Part shown: positions 34,357 through 43,751 of the stretch, piece by piece | How positions within the stretch are numbered: the first letter of the stretch is position 1 | Layout: every line of letters starts with the position of its first letter | NCBI RefSeq assembly: GCF_001748145.1 | Contig: NZ_BCQA01000001.1 | Span: 868,001-932,000 of the forward strand | DNA length: 64,000 nt | Direction of reading: 5' to 3' | Origin: Bosea sp. BIWAKO-01 | GTDB taxonomy: Bacteria; Pseudomonadota; Alphaproteobacteria; Rhizobiales; Beijerinckiaceae | Program-made: the position numbers and the translations under genes | The notes under the pieces: model-generated | Seen by the model: the letters and a program-made list of their open reading frames with translations, nothing else | Databases searched by the model: none | What the model was told of the DNA's origin: nothing

Positions 34357-36495
34357 CTAGCCTGCGATCCGCGAGAAATCCGCCACGGCGCGCGTCGCCT
34401 CGCGCAGCTGGTTGAGCAGCTTGAGGCGGTTGGCGCGCAGGGCCGGATCGGGATCGTTGACCGTGACCTTGTCGAAGAAGGCATCGACCGCGGGCCTGAG
34501 CTCGGCCAGCGCAGCCATCGCACCCTCGAAATCCTCCTTGGCGACGGCAGCCTCGGCCTTCGGCGTTGCCTGGGCCAGTGCAACGGCGAGCCCCTTCTCC
34601 TCGATCAGGCCGGCATCGGCGATGAGCTGGAGATCGGCGGCAGCGGCAAAAGCGCCCTCGCCGTCCTTCTTCTCCTCGGCCTTGAGGATATTCGCCGCAC
34701 GGCGATAACCGCTGAGCAGGTTCACGCCGTCTTCGGTATCGAGGAAGCGGCTGAGCGCGTCTACGCGGCGGGTGATGAGCAGGAGATCGTCGCTGTTCGA
34801 TGCGCCCTCGCCCAGCACGGCATCGACCAGGTCATGCCGCGCCCCGGCATCACGGAGCACGACCTTCAGACGGTCGTGGAAGAACGAGACGAGGTCTGGA
34901 TCCCTGGCCAGATCGGCGAGCGCGAGCCTGACCCCATTCTCGACAACCAGCCTGATCACGCCCAACGCCGCGCGGCGCAGGGCATAAGGATCCTTGCTCC
35001 CGGTCGGCTTCTCGTCGATCGCCCAGAAGCCGACCAGCGTATCGAGCTTGTCCGCCAGCGCCACGGCAACGGAGACCGGGTCTGTCGGCACGCGATCGGA
35101 CGGGCCGAGCGGCTTGTAGTGCTCTTCGATCGCTGCCGCGACAGAAGCGTCCTCGCCCTGCAGTTCGGCATATTTCCGGCCCATCAGCCCCTGCAATTCC
35201 GGGAACTCGCCGACCATCTCGGTCGGCAGATCGGCCTTGGCGAGTTTCGCTGCGCGTTCGGCGAGAGCGGGATCGGCACCGACGATCGGCGCCAGCTCGC
35301 GAGCCAGCGCCGCGATGCGCTGCACCCGCGCGCCCTGCGTCCCAAGCTTGGCGTGGAAGACGACGCCGAGTCTGTTGAGCTTGGCCATGCGCTGGTCGAG
35401 CGGCTTGGCAAGGTCGAGGCCAAGTGTCCCGGCACTCTCCCTGAACGTGTCGAGATCGGGCAGCGAGCCCTTGTCGGTCGCGAAGAAATAGGCAGCGTCC
35501 GAGAGGCGTGCACGCACGACGCGGCCATTGCCGGCGACGATTGCGCTGCCACCATCGCTGGCGCTCAGGTTCGAGACCAGGATGAACTTGTTGGCGAGCG
35601 CGCCCGTCACCGGGTCACGCAGCACGAAGCATTTCTGGTTGGCGCGGATCGTGGCGCGGATCGCCTCGCCCGGAATCTCCAGGAAACGCTCCTCGAAGGC
35701 GCCCATCAGCACGACCGGCCATTCGACGAGGCCGGCGACCTCCTCGAGCAGGCCTTCATCTTCGACGAGGTCCAGCCCCTGCGCGAAGGCGAGGTTCCGG
35801 GCGTCGGTGAGGATGATTTCCTTGCGCCGGTCGGCATCGAGCACGACCTTCGCCTTCTCCAGATGCGCGACATAATCGTCGAAACGCCTGACCGTGATGG
35901 CCTGAGGCGCATGGAAGCGGTGGCCATAGGTCGTGTTGCCTGAGGCAATGCCGTCGACCTCGAACCGGACCACCTCGGGCTCCTCGGTCTCCGGCCCGAA
36001 GGTGCAAAGGATCGAGTGGAGCGGGCGCACCCAGCGCAGGCTGGCGCCGGCCGCGGAGGCTTTGCCCCAGCGCATCGATTTCGGCCAGGGAAAGCTGCGA
36101 ATCACCTGCGGGACGATCTCGGCGATAGCCGCGACCGTCTCCTGCCCCGGCTTCTCGATGATGGCGACGTAGGAATCGCCCTTCTTGGGGTCGCTGACGA
36201 TGGTCGCCTGGTCGAGCGAGGCAAGCCCTGCCGCCTTCAGGAACCCTTGGATGGCCGCGTCGGGCGCCCCCACGCGCGGCCCCTTGCGCTCCTCGCGGAT
36301 ATCGCGGCCGCGCACCGGCAGTTCAGCGATGTGCAAGGCGAGGCGGCGCGGCGTCGCAAAGGCCCGGGCGCCCTCATAGACGAGGCCGCGTTCGACCAGC
36401 GCATCGGTGACGAGCTTCTTGAGGTCTTCCGCCGCCTTGCGCTGCATGCGGGCGGGGATCTCTTCCGAGAAGAGTTCGAGCAGGAGATCGGGCAT
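34357..36495 (-). CDS. glyS: Glycyl-tRNA synthetase beta subunit
   Basis: A 712-residue subunit of the alpha2beta2 glycyl-tRNA synthetase. It starts [18 protein letters not shown], the family signature, and contains HD-like and anticodon-binding C-terminal regions ([36 protein letters not shown]). The beta subunit recognises tRNA-Gly; the alpha subunit holds the active site. Its start overlaps the glyQ stop by one base, so translation is coupled. Confidence 0.97.
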   Translation of the reverse strand: MPDLLLELFSEEIPARMQRKAAEDLKKLVTDALVERGLVYEGARAFATPRRLALHIAELPVRGRDIREERKGPRVGAPDAAIQGFLKAAGLASLDQATIVSDPKKGDSYVAIIEKPGQETVAAIAEIVPQVIRSFPWPKSMRWGKASAAGASLRWVRPLHSILCTFGPETEEPEVVRFEVDGIASGNTTYGHRFHAPQAITVRRFDDYVAHLEKAKVVLDADRRKEIILTDARNLAFAQGLDLVEDEGLLEEVAGLVEWPVVLMGAFEERFLEIPGEAIRATIRANQKCFVLRDPVTGALANKFILVSNLSASDGGSAIVAGNGRVVRARLSDAAYFFATDKGSLPDLDTFRESAGTLGLDLAKPLDQRMAKLNRLGVVFHAKLGTQGARVQRIAALARELAPIVGADPALAERAAKLAKADLPTEMVGEFPELQGLMGRKYAELQGEDASVAAAIEEHYKPLGPSDRVPTDPVSVAVALADKLDTLVGFWAIDEKPTGSKDPYALRRAALGVIRLVVENGVRLALADLARDPDLVSFFHDRLKVVLRDAGARHDLVDAVLGEGASNSDDLLLITRRVDALSRFLDTEDGVNLLSGYRRAANILKAEEKKDGEGAFAAAADLQLIADAGLIEEKGLAVALAQATPKAEAAVAKEDFEGAMAALAELRPAVDAFFDKVTVNDPDPALRANRLKLLNQLREATRAVADFSRIAG

Positions 36496-37412
36496 CAGTT
36501 CGCTCCCCCGCCGGCGGTCTTCAGCCAGGCCGCACCGCAGGCCTTGGAGAGTTCACGCACGCGCAGGATATAGCTCTGGCGCTCGGTGACCGAGATCACG
36601 CCGCGCGCATCGAGCAGGTTGAACATGTGGCTGGCCTTGATGCACTGGTCATAGGCCGGCAGCGCCAGCGAGTGGCGCGGGTCATTGGCTCCCTCCCCGG
36701 CTTCGCCCGCGGCGAGCAGCGCCCGGCACTCGGCCTCGGCATCGTTGAAATGGCGGAACAGCATCGCCGTGTCGGCATGCTCGAAATTATAGCGCGAGAA
36801 TTCCTGCTCGGCCTGGAGGAAGACATCGCCGTAGCTGACGCGATCCTCACCCTCGAGCCCGTTGAAATTCAGATCCATGATGCGGTCGACGCCCTGCAGA
36901 TAGCAGGCGAGACGTTCGAGCCCATAGGTCAGCTCTCCCGCGACAGGCGCGCATTCGACGCCGGCGACCTGCTGGAAATAGGTGAACTGGCTCACCTCCA
37001 TGCCGTCGCACCAGCACTCCCAGCCGAGCCCCCAGGCGCCCAGCGTCGGGCTCTCCCAATCGTCCTCGACGAAGCGGATATCGTGAAGCCCCATGTCGAC
37101 GCCGATGGCCTGGAGCGAGTCGAGATAGAGCTGCTGCAGATCCGGCGGCGACGGCTTCAGGATGACCTGGAACTGGTAATAATGCTGCAGGCGGTTGGGG
37201 TTCTCGCCATAGCGGCCGTCCTTCGGCCGACGCGACGGCTGGACATAGGCAGCCTTCCAGGGCTTGGGACCGAGCGCGCGCAGCGTCGTCGCCGGGTGGA
37301 AGGTACCGGCGCCGACTTCCATGTCGTAGGGCTGCAGGACGACGCAACCGCGCTCCGCCCAAAAGCGCTGCAAGGTCAGCAGCAGGCCCTGGAACGAGCG
37401 GGTCGGGTTCAT
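36495..37412 (-). CDS. glyQ: Glycyl-tRNA synthetase alpha subunit
   Basis: A 305-residue class II synthetase catalytic subunit. It starts [20 protein letters not shown], with the core [19 protein letters not shown] and [20 protein letters not shown]. It activates glycine with ATP. The start at 37412 fits the family N-terminus; the frame is open to 37493 without conservation. No clear Shine-Dalgarno precedes it. Co-translated with glyS through a one-base TGATG overlap. Confidence 0.96.
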   Translation of the reverse strand: MNPTRSFQGLLLTLQRFWAERGCVVLQPYDMEVGAGTFHPATTLRALGPKPWKAAYVQPSRRPKDGRYGENPNRLQHYYQFQVILKPSPPDLQQLYLDSLQAIGVDMGLHDIRFVEDDWESPTLGAWGLGWECWCDGMEVSQFTYFQQVAGVECAPVAGELTYGLERLACYLQGVDRIMDLNFNGLEGEDRVSYGDVFLQAEQEFSRYNFEHADTAMLFRHFNDAEAECRALLAAGEAGEGANDPRHSLALPAYDQCIKASHMFNLLDARGVISVTERQSYILRVRELSKACGAAWLKTAGGGAN

Positions 37413-37650
37413 CGGATCGGAGACGGGAGCACCGGCCAAGAGCTTGAGCCTTCCAGACAATCTAAGAATAGCGGCGTGCTTAGGGGCAGCCACGGCGCGC
37501 GGTCAAGCATTCCGCGCATGACCATGGAACCGACGCGGACAGCATTCGTTCATGATCAGCGGGATAATCTCCGCAGCAACCGTACAGTCCGCGGCGTTCG
37601 GGGCGAGCGCTCGAGACGGGCCGGCGGCGTCAGCCAGCAGGAGTAGCTTA

Positions 37651-37941
37651 ATGCTGTCATCACGTTTCATTGCCGCTCTCTTCGGAGCGCTCACCCTTAT
37701 GGTCGCGGCCTTCACCGTCGCCCCCGCAACGGCCGCACCGGTCAGCACCGGCACGATGCAGACGACCCAGGCTCCGACTGATCTGGTCCAGCAGGCGCAG
37801 TACTATGGCCCGCGTCGCTATTATGGCCCACGCCGCCCATATTACGGTCGCCCGGTCTATCGTCCGCGCTGCTACTACAGCAACCGCCGCGTCTGGAACG
37901 GCTATCGCTGGGTGATGCGTTCGGTGCGCGTCTGCCGCTGA
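37651..37941 (+). CDS. Small secreted Tyr/Arg-rich protein (paralogue 1)
   Basis: A 96-residue protein with a signal peptide (about 1-29, ending ATAAPV). The mature part has repeated YYGPRRYYGPRRPYYGRPVY and a C-terminal motif with paired Cys (RCYYSNRRVWNGYRW...RVCR). No named family is certain; such GPRRYYG-type exported proteins recur in Hyphomicrobiales. A close relative follows at 38102 on the same strand. CAGGAG lies upstream of the ATG. Confidence 0.8.
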   Translation: MLSSRFIAALFGALTLMVAAFTVAPATAAPVSTGTMQTTQAPTDLVQQAQYYGPRRYYGPRRPYYGRPVYRPRCYYSNRRVWNGYRWVMRSVRVCR

Positions 37942-38101
37942 TCGCGGCGTGAATTGTGGCTGCCATGTGGCGGCCCGATGAAGGACAGCTGAATGGCGCG
38001 GTGTCGCGCCGTTCAGTTTTTGAGCGTTAGCATTTCACCGAATTGGCGTTCGACCGCGCGGCAAGGGCCGCGGGCGCCAGGCAGGGGAGAGAATCCACGC
38101 C

Positions 38102-38422
38102 ATGCTTCGCAGAGCTTTTCTCGGTGTCGCGGCGGCCGTCAGCCTCAGCAGCGGCATCATCGCCAGCGCCCCGGCCTCGGCCCAGGTCGTTACCCTCGGC
38201 CTGAGTGCAGCCGCGCAGGCGGATCATGGCTACCAGCAGATCCAGTATGGCTACGGTCCAGGTTGGGGCCCGCGCCCCTATTACGGCCGGCCATATTATG
38301 GTGGCCCGCGTCCCTATTACGGCTATGACCGCCCATTTTACGGTCCGCGCTGCTTCTTCCGCCCGGTCCGTTATTGGGATGGCTGGCGCTGGGTCGTGCA
38401 GCAGCAGCGGATCTGCCGCTGA
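38102..38422 (+). CDS. Small secreted Tyr/Arg/Gly-rich protein (paralogue 2)
   Basis: A 106-residue protein with a signal peptide ending ASAQ (about residue 28). It has a Tyr/Gly/Pro repeat region (GPRPYYGRPYYGGPRPYYG) and the same closing pattern as its neighbour: R-C-F-F, a Trp-Gly-Trp-Arg-Trp core and a final R-I-C-R. The two genes are tandem paralogues and probably arose by duplication. A dispersed palindromic repeat follows its stop directly. Confidence 0.82.
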   Translation: MLRRAFLGVAAAVSLSSGIIASAPASAQVVTLGLSAAAQADHGYQQIQYGYGPGWGPRPYYGRPYYGGPRPYYGYDRPFYGPRCFFRPVRYWDGWRWVVQQQRICR

Positions 38423-38484
38423 TCTCACCGTCTGCGATTGCATCGGTTGTCCCGAAAGCGGTGATCCACTTTTCGGGCCGATGC
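38421..38484 (+). repeat. Dispersed palindromic repeat, copy D
   Basis: Module 1 (38440-38484) with the spacer and the end of module 2 kept ahead of it (GATCTCACCGTCTGCGATT, closely matching the run before the copy at 47582). It lies between the secreted-protein gene and the convergent methyltransferase. Confidence 0.8.
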
Positions 38485-38485
38485 A

Positions 38486-39241
38486 TCAGCCGAGCAGTGC
38501 CCGGCCGCGGTGAACCGCTTCGCTGAGTTCGGTGAAGCGGCCATCAGGCCCGTTCAAGACAAAGGCCGGCAGCAGCACTGCCGGCTTTCTGCTGTTCAGC
38601 GTCGCCGTAACGAGGATGCGAATCGCCGGCCGGTCAGCCGAGGCGTGCACGGGTCGAATGGCGACGCCACCAAAGCCGGTTTCCAGCCCGTTCAGAATTG
38701 CCCCCAGCGCCTCGGCCCGATGAATGATCGCGATGCGTCCGCGCGGCTTGAGCAACCGGCGCGCTGCCTTCAACCAGATTTCGAACGGCTGATCGGCGAC
38801 ATGCGCCGTTCGCCGGTTGCTCACTGGCGACGCCTTCACCGTATCGTCTGCAAAGAAGGGCGGGTTCATTGCCACACAGGCGAAACCTGCTGGCACAAGG
38901 CTGACTTCGGCGCCGGCCCCGACATCGGCCGCAACAAGCCTGACCCGATCGCCGAAGCCGTTCAGTACGATGTTCTGCTCGGCCAGCGCCGCAAGGCGGG
39001 GATGCCGCTCGATTAGCGTGACCGTCAGCTCCGGCCGAAGCATCGCCGCGGCCAGACCGACCGTCCCGACGCCAGCGCCGAAATCGGCCAGCGGGCCTGG
39101 TTCGTCTTCCGACAGCGCCGCAGCGAGCAAAATCGCGTCCGTGCCGGCGCGATGCCCCTTCTTCGGCTGGCGAAGAATCAGACGGCCATCGAGCAATCGA
39201 TCCTCGACGATCTCACCGAGATCCGTCTCCGAATCACTCAT
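38486..39241 (-). CDS. TrmN6-like N6-adenine methyltransferase
   Basis: A 251-residue class I SAM-dependent methyltransferase. Motif I is ADFGAGVGTVGLAAAM (about 54-69) and the catalytic motif is AMNPPFF (about 128-134), the N-P-P-F form of amino-group methylases acting on adenine in tRNA1(Val) position 37. An N-terminal stretch DGRLILRQPKKGHRAGTDAI matches the YfiC/TrmN6 group. Starts eight bases inside the DUF2007 gene upstream, so the two are probably co-transcribed. Confidence 0.87.
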   Translation of the reverse strand: MSDSETDLGEIVEDRLLDGRLILRQPKKGHRAGTDAILLAAALSEDEPGPLADFGAGVGTVGLAAAMLRPELTVTLIERHPRLAALAEQNIVLNGFGDRVRLVAADVGAGAEVSLVPAGFACVAMNPPFFADDTVKASPVSNRRTAHVADQPFEIWLKAARRLLKPRGRIAIIHRAEALGAILNGLETGFGGVAIRPVHASADRPAIRILVTATLNSRKPAVLLPAFVLNGPDGRFTELSEAVHRGRALLG

Positions 39242-39458
39242 CGCGCAGCTCGGCGCCGAACCCCGCCTCGATCAAGAGCGCGCGGGCTCTTCGGCGATCC
39301 ACCTCGCGCACGAGCAGGCGCCTCTGGAAGGCGCCGGTCATGCCTTCAAGCGCGCTCATATGCTGATCGGCGATCAGACAATCGAGATTGGCGGATGCGA
39401 GCAGCGCCTCGATGGCGCCAAGCAGGACAAGGTCATTGGTACGGACGAGTTCATGCAT
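39234..39458 (-). CDS. DUF2007 domain protein
   Basis: A 74-residue protein with the DUF2007 pattern: an N-terminal MHELVRTNDLVLLGAIEALL, a central IADQHMSALEG and a final RRRARALLIEAGF. The family has a ferredoxin-like fold and is described as putative signal-transducing; function is unknown. It overlaps the start of the methyltransferase by eight bases. The gene points away from the prenyl synthase. Confidence 0.8.
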   Translation of the reverse strand: MHELVRTNDLVLLGAIEALLASANLDCLIADQHMSALEGMTGAFQRRLLVREVDRRRARALLIEAGFGAELRDE

Positions 39459-39608
39459 TGTGTCATGGAGACGAAGGCAGGGTCTGCGCGCAAGCCATTT
39501 TCGGCCCTGAACTCGCGGGTGCGGCGTCAAAGTGCGATTGCGGGGGCTGGCCACCCATGCAACGGTTGTGGCAATGCAACAAAGCTGAAATCGGCCGGAG
39601 TGAGCAGC

Positions 39609-40625
39609 GTGGGCGTCGTCGTACCCTTCGAGGACAAGGAACAGGGACAGGCCAGCATTGAGGGTCTTGTCGGCCTGACACGCACCGACATGGAGCGCGT
39701 CAATGCGATGATCCTGTCACGCACCGGCTCGGACGTCACCATGATCCCGGAGGTCGCCAACCACCTGATCTCGTCGGGCGGCAAGCGCCTGCGGCCGATG
39801 CTGACGCTCGCCACGGCCGCGCTGTGCGGCTATCGCGGCGAGGGTCATGTCAAGCTCGCGGCCAGCGTCGAGTTCATGCACACCGCAACGCTGCTTCATG
39901 ACGACGTCGTCGACGAGAGCGATATGCGCCGCGGCAAGCTCGCGGCCCGCATGGTCTGGGGCAATGAAGCGAGCGTGCTGGTCGGTGACTTCCTGCTCGG
40001 ACAGGCCTTCAAGATGATGGTCGAGGTCGGCTCGCTCCGCGCGCTCGATATTCTCTCCACCGCAGCCGCCGTCATCGCCGAAGGCGAGGTGATGCAGCTC
40101 GCCGCGGCCAAGAACACCGCCACGACCGAGGACGAGTATCTCGCCGTCATCCGCGGCAAGACTGCGGAGCTGTTCGCGGCGGCCTGCGAAGTCGGGCCGG
40201 TGATCGCAGAATCACCCAAGGCCGATGCTGCCGCCTGCCGCAGCTATGGGCTCAATCTCGGCATCGCCTTCCAGCTCATCGACGACGCGCTTGATTATGG
40301 CGGCGTCGCGAACAAGCTCGGCAAGAACACCGGCGACGATTTCCGCGAGGGCAAGATCACCCTGCCGGTCGTGCTCTCCTTCCGGCGCGGCGACGAGACT
40401 GAGCGCGCCTTCTGGCGCCGCACGCTGCAGGATGGCGAGATCAAGGACGGCGATCTCGAGGAGGCGCAGGCGATCATGCGCCGTCACCGTGCCCTCGACG
40501 ATACGATCGAGCGGGCCCAGCACTACGCCAAGATGGCGAAGGATGCGCTCGGCCTCTTCCCCTCATCGCCGATGAAGCAGGCGCTGAACGAGACGGTCGA
40601 TTTCTGCGTGGCGCGGGCGCACTGA
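39609..40625 (+). CDS. ispB: Octaprenyl/decaprenyl-diphosphate synthase
   Basis: A 338-residue trans-prenyltransferase. The first Asp-rich motif is D98-DVV-D102 (LLHDDVVDESD) and the second D225-DAL-D229 (LIDDALDY). The residue five before the first motif is Ala, as in long-chain enzymes. It makes the side chain of ubiquinone (probably UQ-10) from IPP. The start is probably GTG 39609, eight bases after GGAG; GTG 39600 overlaps the binding site. The frame is open far upstream but antisense to other genes. Confidence 0.92.
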   Translation: MGVVVPFEDKEQGQASIEGLVGLTRTDMERVNAMILSRTGSDVTMIPEVANHLISSGGKRLRPMLTLATAALCGYRGEGHVKLAASVEFMHTATLLHDDVVDESDMRRGKLAARMVWGNEASVLVGDFLLGQAFKMMVEVGSLRALDILSTAAAVIAEGEVMQLAAAKNTATTEDEYLAVIRGKTAELFAAACEVGPVIAESPKADAAACRSYGLNLGIAFQLIDDALDYGGVANKLGKNTGDDFREGKITLPVVLSFRRGDETERAFWRRTLQDGEIKDGDLEEAQAIMRRHRALDDTIERAQHYAKMAKDALGLFPSSPMKQALNETVDFCVARAH

Positions 40626-40639
40626 GCAGCCCGCGGACT

Positions 40640-41524
40640 TCATCTGAGCAGGGTCGGCTTGATCCACCAATCCGGCCGCTCATCCGCCAGCAGCTTCGCG
40701 GCGGCCGCGCTCTGCCGGCAATCGTCGAACAGGGCAAAGCAGGTCGCGCCCGAGCCTGACATTCTGCCGAGCCGGTAGCCCGGTAGCCGGGACAGCCGCT
40801 GCAGGACGTCGGTGATGATCGGCGCGACCTGGGCCGCCGGGGCTTCGAGATCGTTGCCGGTCCGATTCAGCGCGGCAAGCAGGTCCGGAGCAGCAGCAAA
40901 GCGCTCCGCCGCACCGATGCCCGTTTCCGCTGCGGCCGGGCAAAATTGCCCCTGCGCAAGTCCGAGCGTACGAAAAACGTCTGCGGTGCCGACGGCCACA
41001 TTCGGGTTGACCAGAATGGCGAAGAGCGGCGGAAGGCACAGTGCGGGGCCGAGGCGCTCGCCAATCCCAGCCATGATGCGCGCGCGCGACTCGAGGCAGA
41101 CCAGGACATCGGCGCCAACCCTGACGGCGGCGCGCTGCAGCTCGGGCGATGCAGGTGAGAGCCCGTTCAGCCTCGCCAGCAGACGCAAGGCGGCTGCTGC
41201 GTCAGCCGAGCCTCCGCCAATTCCGGAGGCGACCGGCAGACGCTTGACGAGGTGGAAATGTCCGGTTCGCAGTTCGGGGAACTCGTCCGCCAGCGCCTGC
41301 ACGGCCCGGAGAACCAGATTCCCGTCATCGGCGACAAGACTGGTGCCTCGCGGACCGCCGATCGTCAGGCCGAGGCCTGAAGCTGGCTCCAGCGCCAGCG
41401 AATCACCGACGCTGGCGAACGCGACGAGGCTCTTCAGCTCGTGATAGCCATCGGCCCGACGGCCGAGGACTTTAAGATCGAGATTGACCTTGGCGCGAGC
41501 GCGGGTCGTCAGCGCAACAGGCAC
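40640..41524 (-). CDS. ispE: 4-diphosphocytidyl-2-C-methyl-D-erythritol kinase
   Basis: A 294-residue GHMP kinase of the MEP isoprenoid pathway. It phosphorylates CDP-ME with ATP. The ATP-binding motif is LPVASGIGGGSADAAAALRLL (about 93-113) with the N-terminal RARAKVNLDLKVLG and the C-terminal GRMSGSGATCFAL. Convergent with the prenyl-diphosphate synthase gene, which uses the pathway's product. It follows the TPR gene by 32 bases on the same strand, an unusual partner for an isoprenoid enzyme. Confidence 0.95.
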   Translation of the reverse strand: MPVALTTRARAKVNLDLKVLGRRADGYHELKSLVAFASVGDSLALEPASGLGLTIGGPRGTSLVADDGNLVLRAVQALADEFPELRTGHFHLVKRLPVASGIGGGSADAAAALRLLARLNGLSPASPELQRAAVRVGADVLVCLESRARIMAGIGERLGPALCLPPLFAILVNPNVAVGTADVFRTLGLAQGQFCPAAAETGIGAAERFAAAPDLLAALNRTGNDLEAPAAQVAPIITDVLQRLSRLPGYRLGRMSGSGATCFALFDDCRQSAAAAKLLADERPDWWIKPTLLR

Positions 41525-41556
41525 GCGAGGTCCGTCACCGCATCACAACGCATCGG

Positions 41557-43335
41557 TCAGCCGCCATCCGCCTTCGGCTCGGCGGCATTGGCCGAGGGGG
41601 CCTCCTCCAGCCCCTTCTCGATCTTGTGCTTGATCTTGACCAGATCCTCGGGCTCCGGGCTGAGATCGCGGGCGGCGTTCCACTGAAAGACCGCCTCCAG
41701 CTTGCGGTCGACGCGCCAATAGACATCGCCGAGATGATCGTTGATCACCGGGTCGGAGGGCCGCAGTTCCATCGCGCGCTCGAGTTCGCGGGTCGCCTCG
41801 GTATAGCGACCGAGCCGGTAGTAAGCCCAGCCGAGCGAATCGGTGATGTAGCCGTCACGCGGGCGCAGTTCGACGGCCCGGCGCAGCATGCCGAGCGCCT
41901 CATCGAGCTTGAGATGCTGATCGACCAGGGAATAGCCGAGATAGTTGAGCACCAGCGCCCGCTCGCGCCCCAGCGCCTCCGGCATCAGTTCGAGGGCCTT
42001 GCGGAGATCCTCCTCGGCCTCCGCCCAGCGCTTGATGCGCTCGCGGGCAATGCCACGGAAGTAATAGAGGTCCCAGTTCGAGCGGCCCGGCGAAGCGAGC
42101 TTCGCGATCGCCTTGTCATAGGTGTCGGCAGCCTCGGCGAAGCGTTTGCGTGAGCGGTAGACGTTGCCGAGTGCCGAGAGCGCGTCGACATCGTCGGGAC
42201 GCGTTGCGATCAGCGTTTCGAGATGCTTCACCGCCTCGTCAGACTTGCCAAGCGCTTCCAGCGCCAGGCCCGACTGGATCTCGGCATTGGAGGCCAGCGG
42301 CGAACCCGCCGGCATGCGGTTGTAGACCGTCACCGCATCATCGAGCTGCTTGGCCCGCTCCAGGATGTCGCCAAGCGTCAGGACGGCGAGATCGTGATTG
42401 GGGTCGAGATAGAGGGCGAGCCTGAGATAGAGCAGCGCAGCGGCCTCGTCCCCCTGGCGGTTCCCGGCGCTGGCGAGACCATAGAGCACTTCGGCTGCGC
42501 CCTGCTGCGCCGTAGCGACCGAGCGGGCAAGCGGCTCCTTGGCAGCGACCCGGGTCAATCCGTCACGCACGATGGGGTGATTCGGCAGGAGCCTGTCGAA
42601 GGCGCCATAGGTTGCCGCAGCTCCATCGAAATCGCCGGATCGGGCCTGGAAGCGAGCCCAGAGATCGACGAGACGCAGCGTCGTCTTCTCGGCCTCATAG
42701 GCCGCCTTGAGCCTGCGCTCGGAATCCGCCTTGCGGCCGGCGATATCGAGGATCAGGCCGGCATGATAGTCGCGGAACAGATTGTAGGAAGGCTCGCCCT
42801 TGAGCCGCTCGAGCGTCTCGATCGCGCGGTTGGTCTGGCCGGAGCCGGCATAGGACCATGCGGACAGCAAGGTCGCCGTGATGTCGGCGGAACGCCCGCG
42901 CCCGCCGCGCTGCAAGTGATTGCGCGCCGTCTGATACTGCTTCTGCTTGATGGCGCGAATGCCGATCGCGAGCTGCGCCAGCCCGTTGCTCGGGTCGCGT
43001 TGCACCAGCTTCTCGGCGGCGCGGAACGCGTCATCCATGGAGCCATCGGCCAGGAAGGCGACGAAACCACGCTCCAGCAGATCGTTGTTCTTCGGATCGC
43101 CCTTGATCGCCTCCCGCAGGAAGACCGAGGCCGCGCCAAGGTCTCGGCCGGCACCGGCCACGATCGCGGCCAGGTAATTGCCTTCAAGGCTTTCGGCAGG
43201 CTCAAGCGGCTCGGTGGTGCGGGTCGGCGCATTGGCTTGTGTGGTGGCCTGCGCAGCGGCCCCGGCATGAAGCGCGACAAACAAAGCCAAGGCCAATGTC
43301 GCGCCGGCCCCTCGGCCGTTCATTCGAAACGTCAC
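41557..43335 (-). CDS. TPR-repeat periplasmic or membrane-associated protein
   Basis: About 592 residues. It has a signal-type N-terminus (ATLALALFVALHAGAAAQA) and then some 12-15 tetratricopeptide repeats in tandem, such as DALSALGNVYRSRKRFAEAAD, YLGYSLVDQHLKLDEALGM and DSLGWAYYRLGRYTEATREL. The protein is a helical scaffold, presumably in the periplasm; partner unknown. The GTG at 43335 has GGGAG ten bases upstream; an ATG at 43323 is the alternative. ispE follows on the same strand. Confidence 0.85.
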   Translation of the reverse strand: MTFRMNGRGAGATLALALFVALHAGAAAQATTQANAPTRTTEPLEPAESLEGNYLAAIVAGAGRDLGAASVFLREAIKGDPKNNDLLERGFVAFLADGSMDDAFRAAEKLVQRDPSNGLAQLAIGIRAIKQKQYQTARNHLQRGGRGRSADITATLLSAWSYAGSGQTNRAIETLERLKGEPSYNLFRDYHAGLILDIAGRKADSERRLKAAYEAEKTTLRLVDLWARFQARSGDFDGAAATYGAFDRLLPNHPIVRDGLTRVAAKEPLARSVATAQQGAAEVLYGLASAGNRQGDEAAALLYLRLALYLDPNHDLAVLTLGDILERAKQLDDAVTVYNRMPAGSPLASNAEIQSGLALEALGKSDEAVKHLETLIATRPDDVDALSALGNVYRSRKRFAEAADTYDKAIAKLASPGRSNWDLYYFRGIARERIKRWAEAEEDLRKALELMPEALGRERALVLNYLGYSLVDQHLKLDEALGMLRRAVELRPRDGYITDSLGWAYYRLGRYTEATRELERAMELRPSDPVINDHLGDVYWRVDRKLEAVFQWNAARDLSPEPEDLVKIKHKIEKGLEEAPSANAAEPKADGG

Positions 43336-43751
43336 GACTGCTATTCTCCCTCGGTCCGCTGCCTCGTGTGGCACAGGGGCTGGGTCCATTCAGCGCGACC
43401 GTGACCGCTTCGCATAGGCGTGCAAGATGGCCGTTTCCAGGCGCTCCGGCAAGCCGCAAAGCCGGCGGCAGATCGCCTCCGTAGCAAGGATGCAACAGCC
43501 GCTGCAATCACTTCATGCAGCGCACAAATTCAATCACGTCAGGCTGCAAATCGGCACGCCATCACCATTGCAGCTGCATCTCTTGGCTCTGTAGCGACGA
43601 TTCGCCAAGATCATCCCAGGGGGACGTTCGTTCGCTCAATCGCCGCCGTCATCGGCCGCGCCTCGCAGGGTCCAGTGACCATTTCGGCGGAAAAGGCCGC
43701 CGCCCTGGCAGGGGCGGCCTCCTTATCGCACTGGTCGCCGTCACGGGCTCA
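43336..43751. other. Intergenic region between ETF-QO and TPR genes
   Basis: About 415 bases. It contains the ETF-QO terminator (43691-43720) and must contain the promoter for the TPR-ispE unit; beyond that no gene, repeat or convincing promoter is seen. Confidence 0.5.
43691..43720 (-). terminator. Terminator of the ETF-ubiquinone oxidoreductase gene
   Basis: On the minus strand an 8-bp stem AGGCCGCC / GGCGGCCT encloses an 11-base loop and is followed by TTTTCC. It lies 31 bases past the stop codon. Confidence 0.75.
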
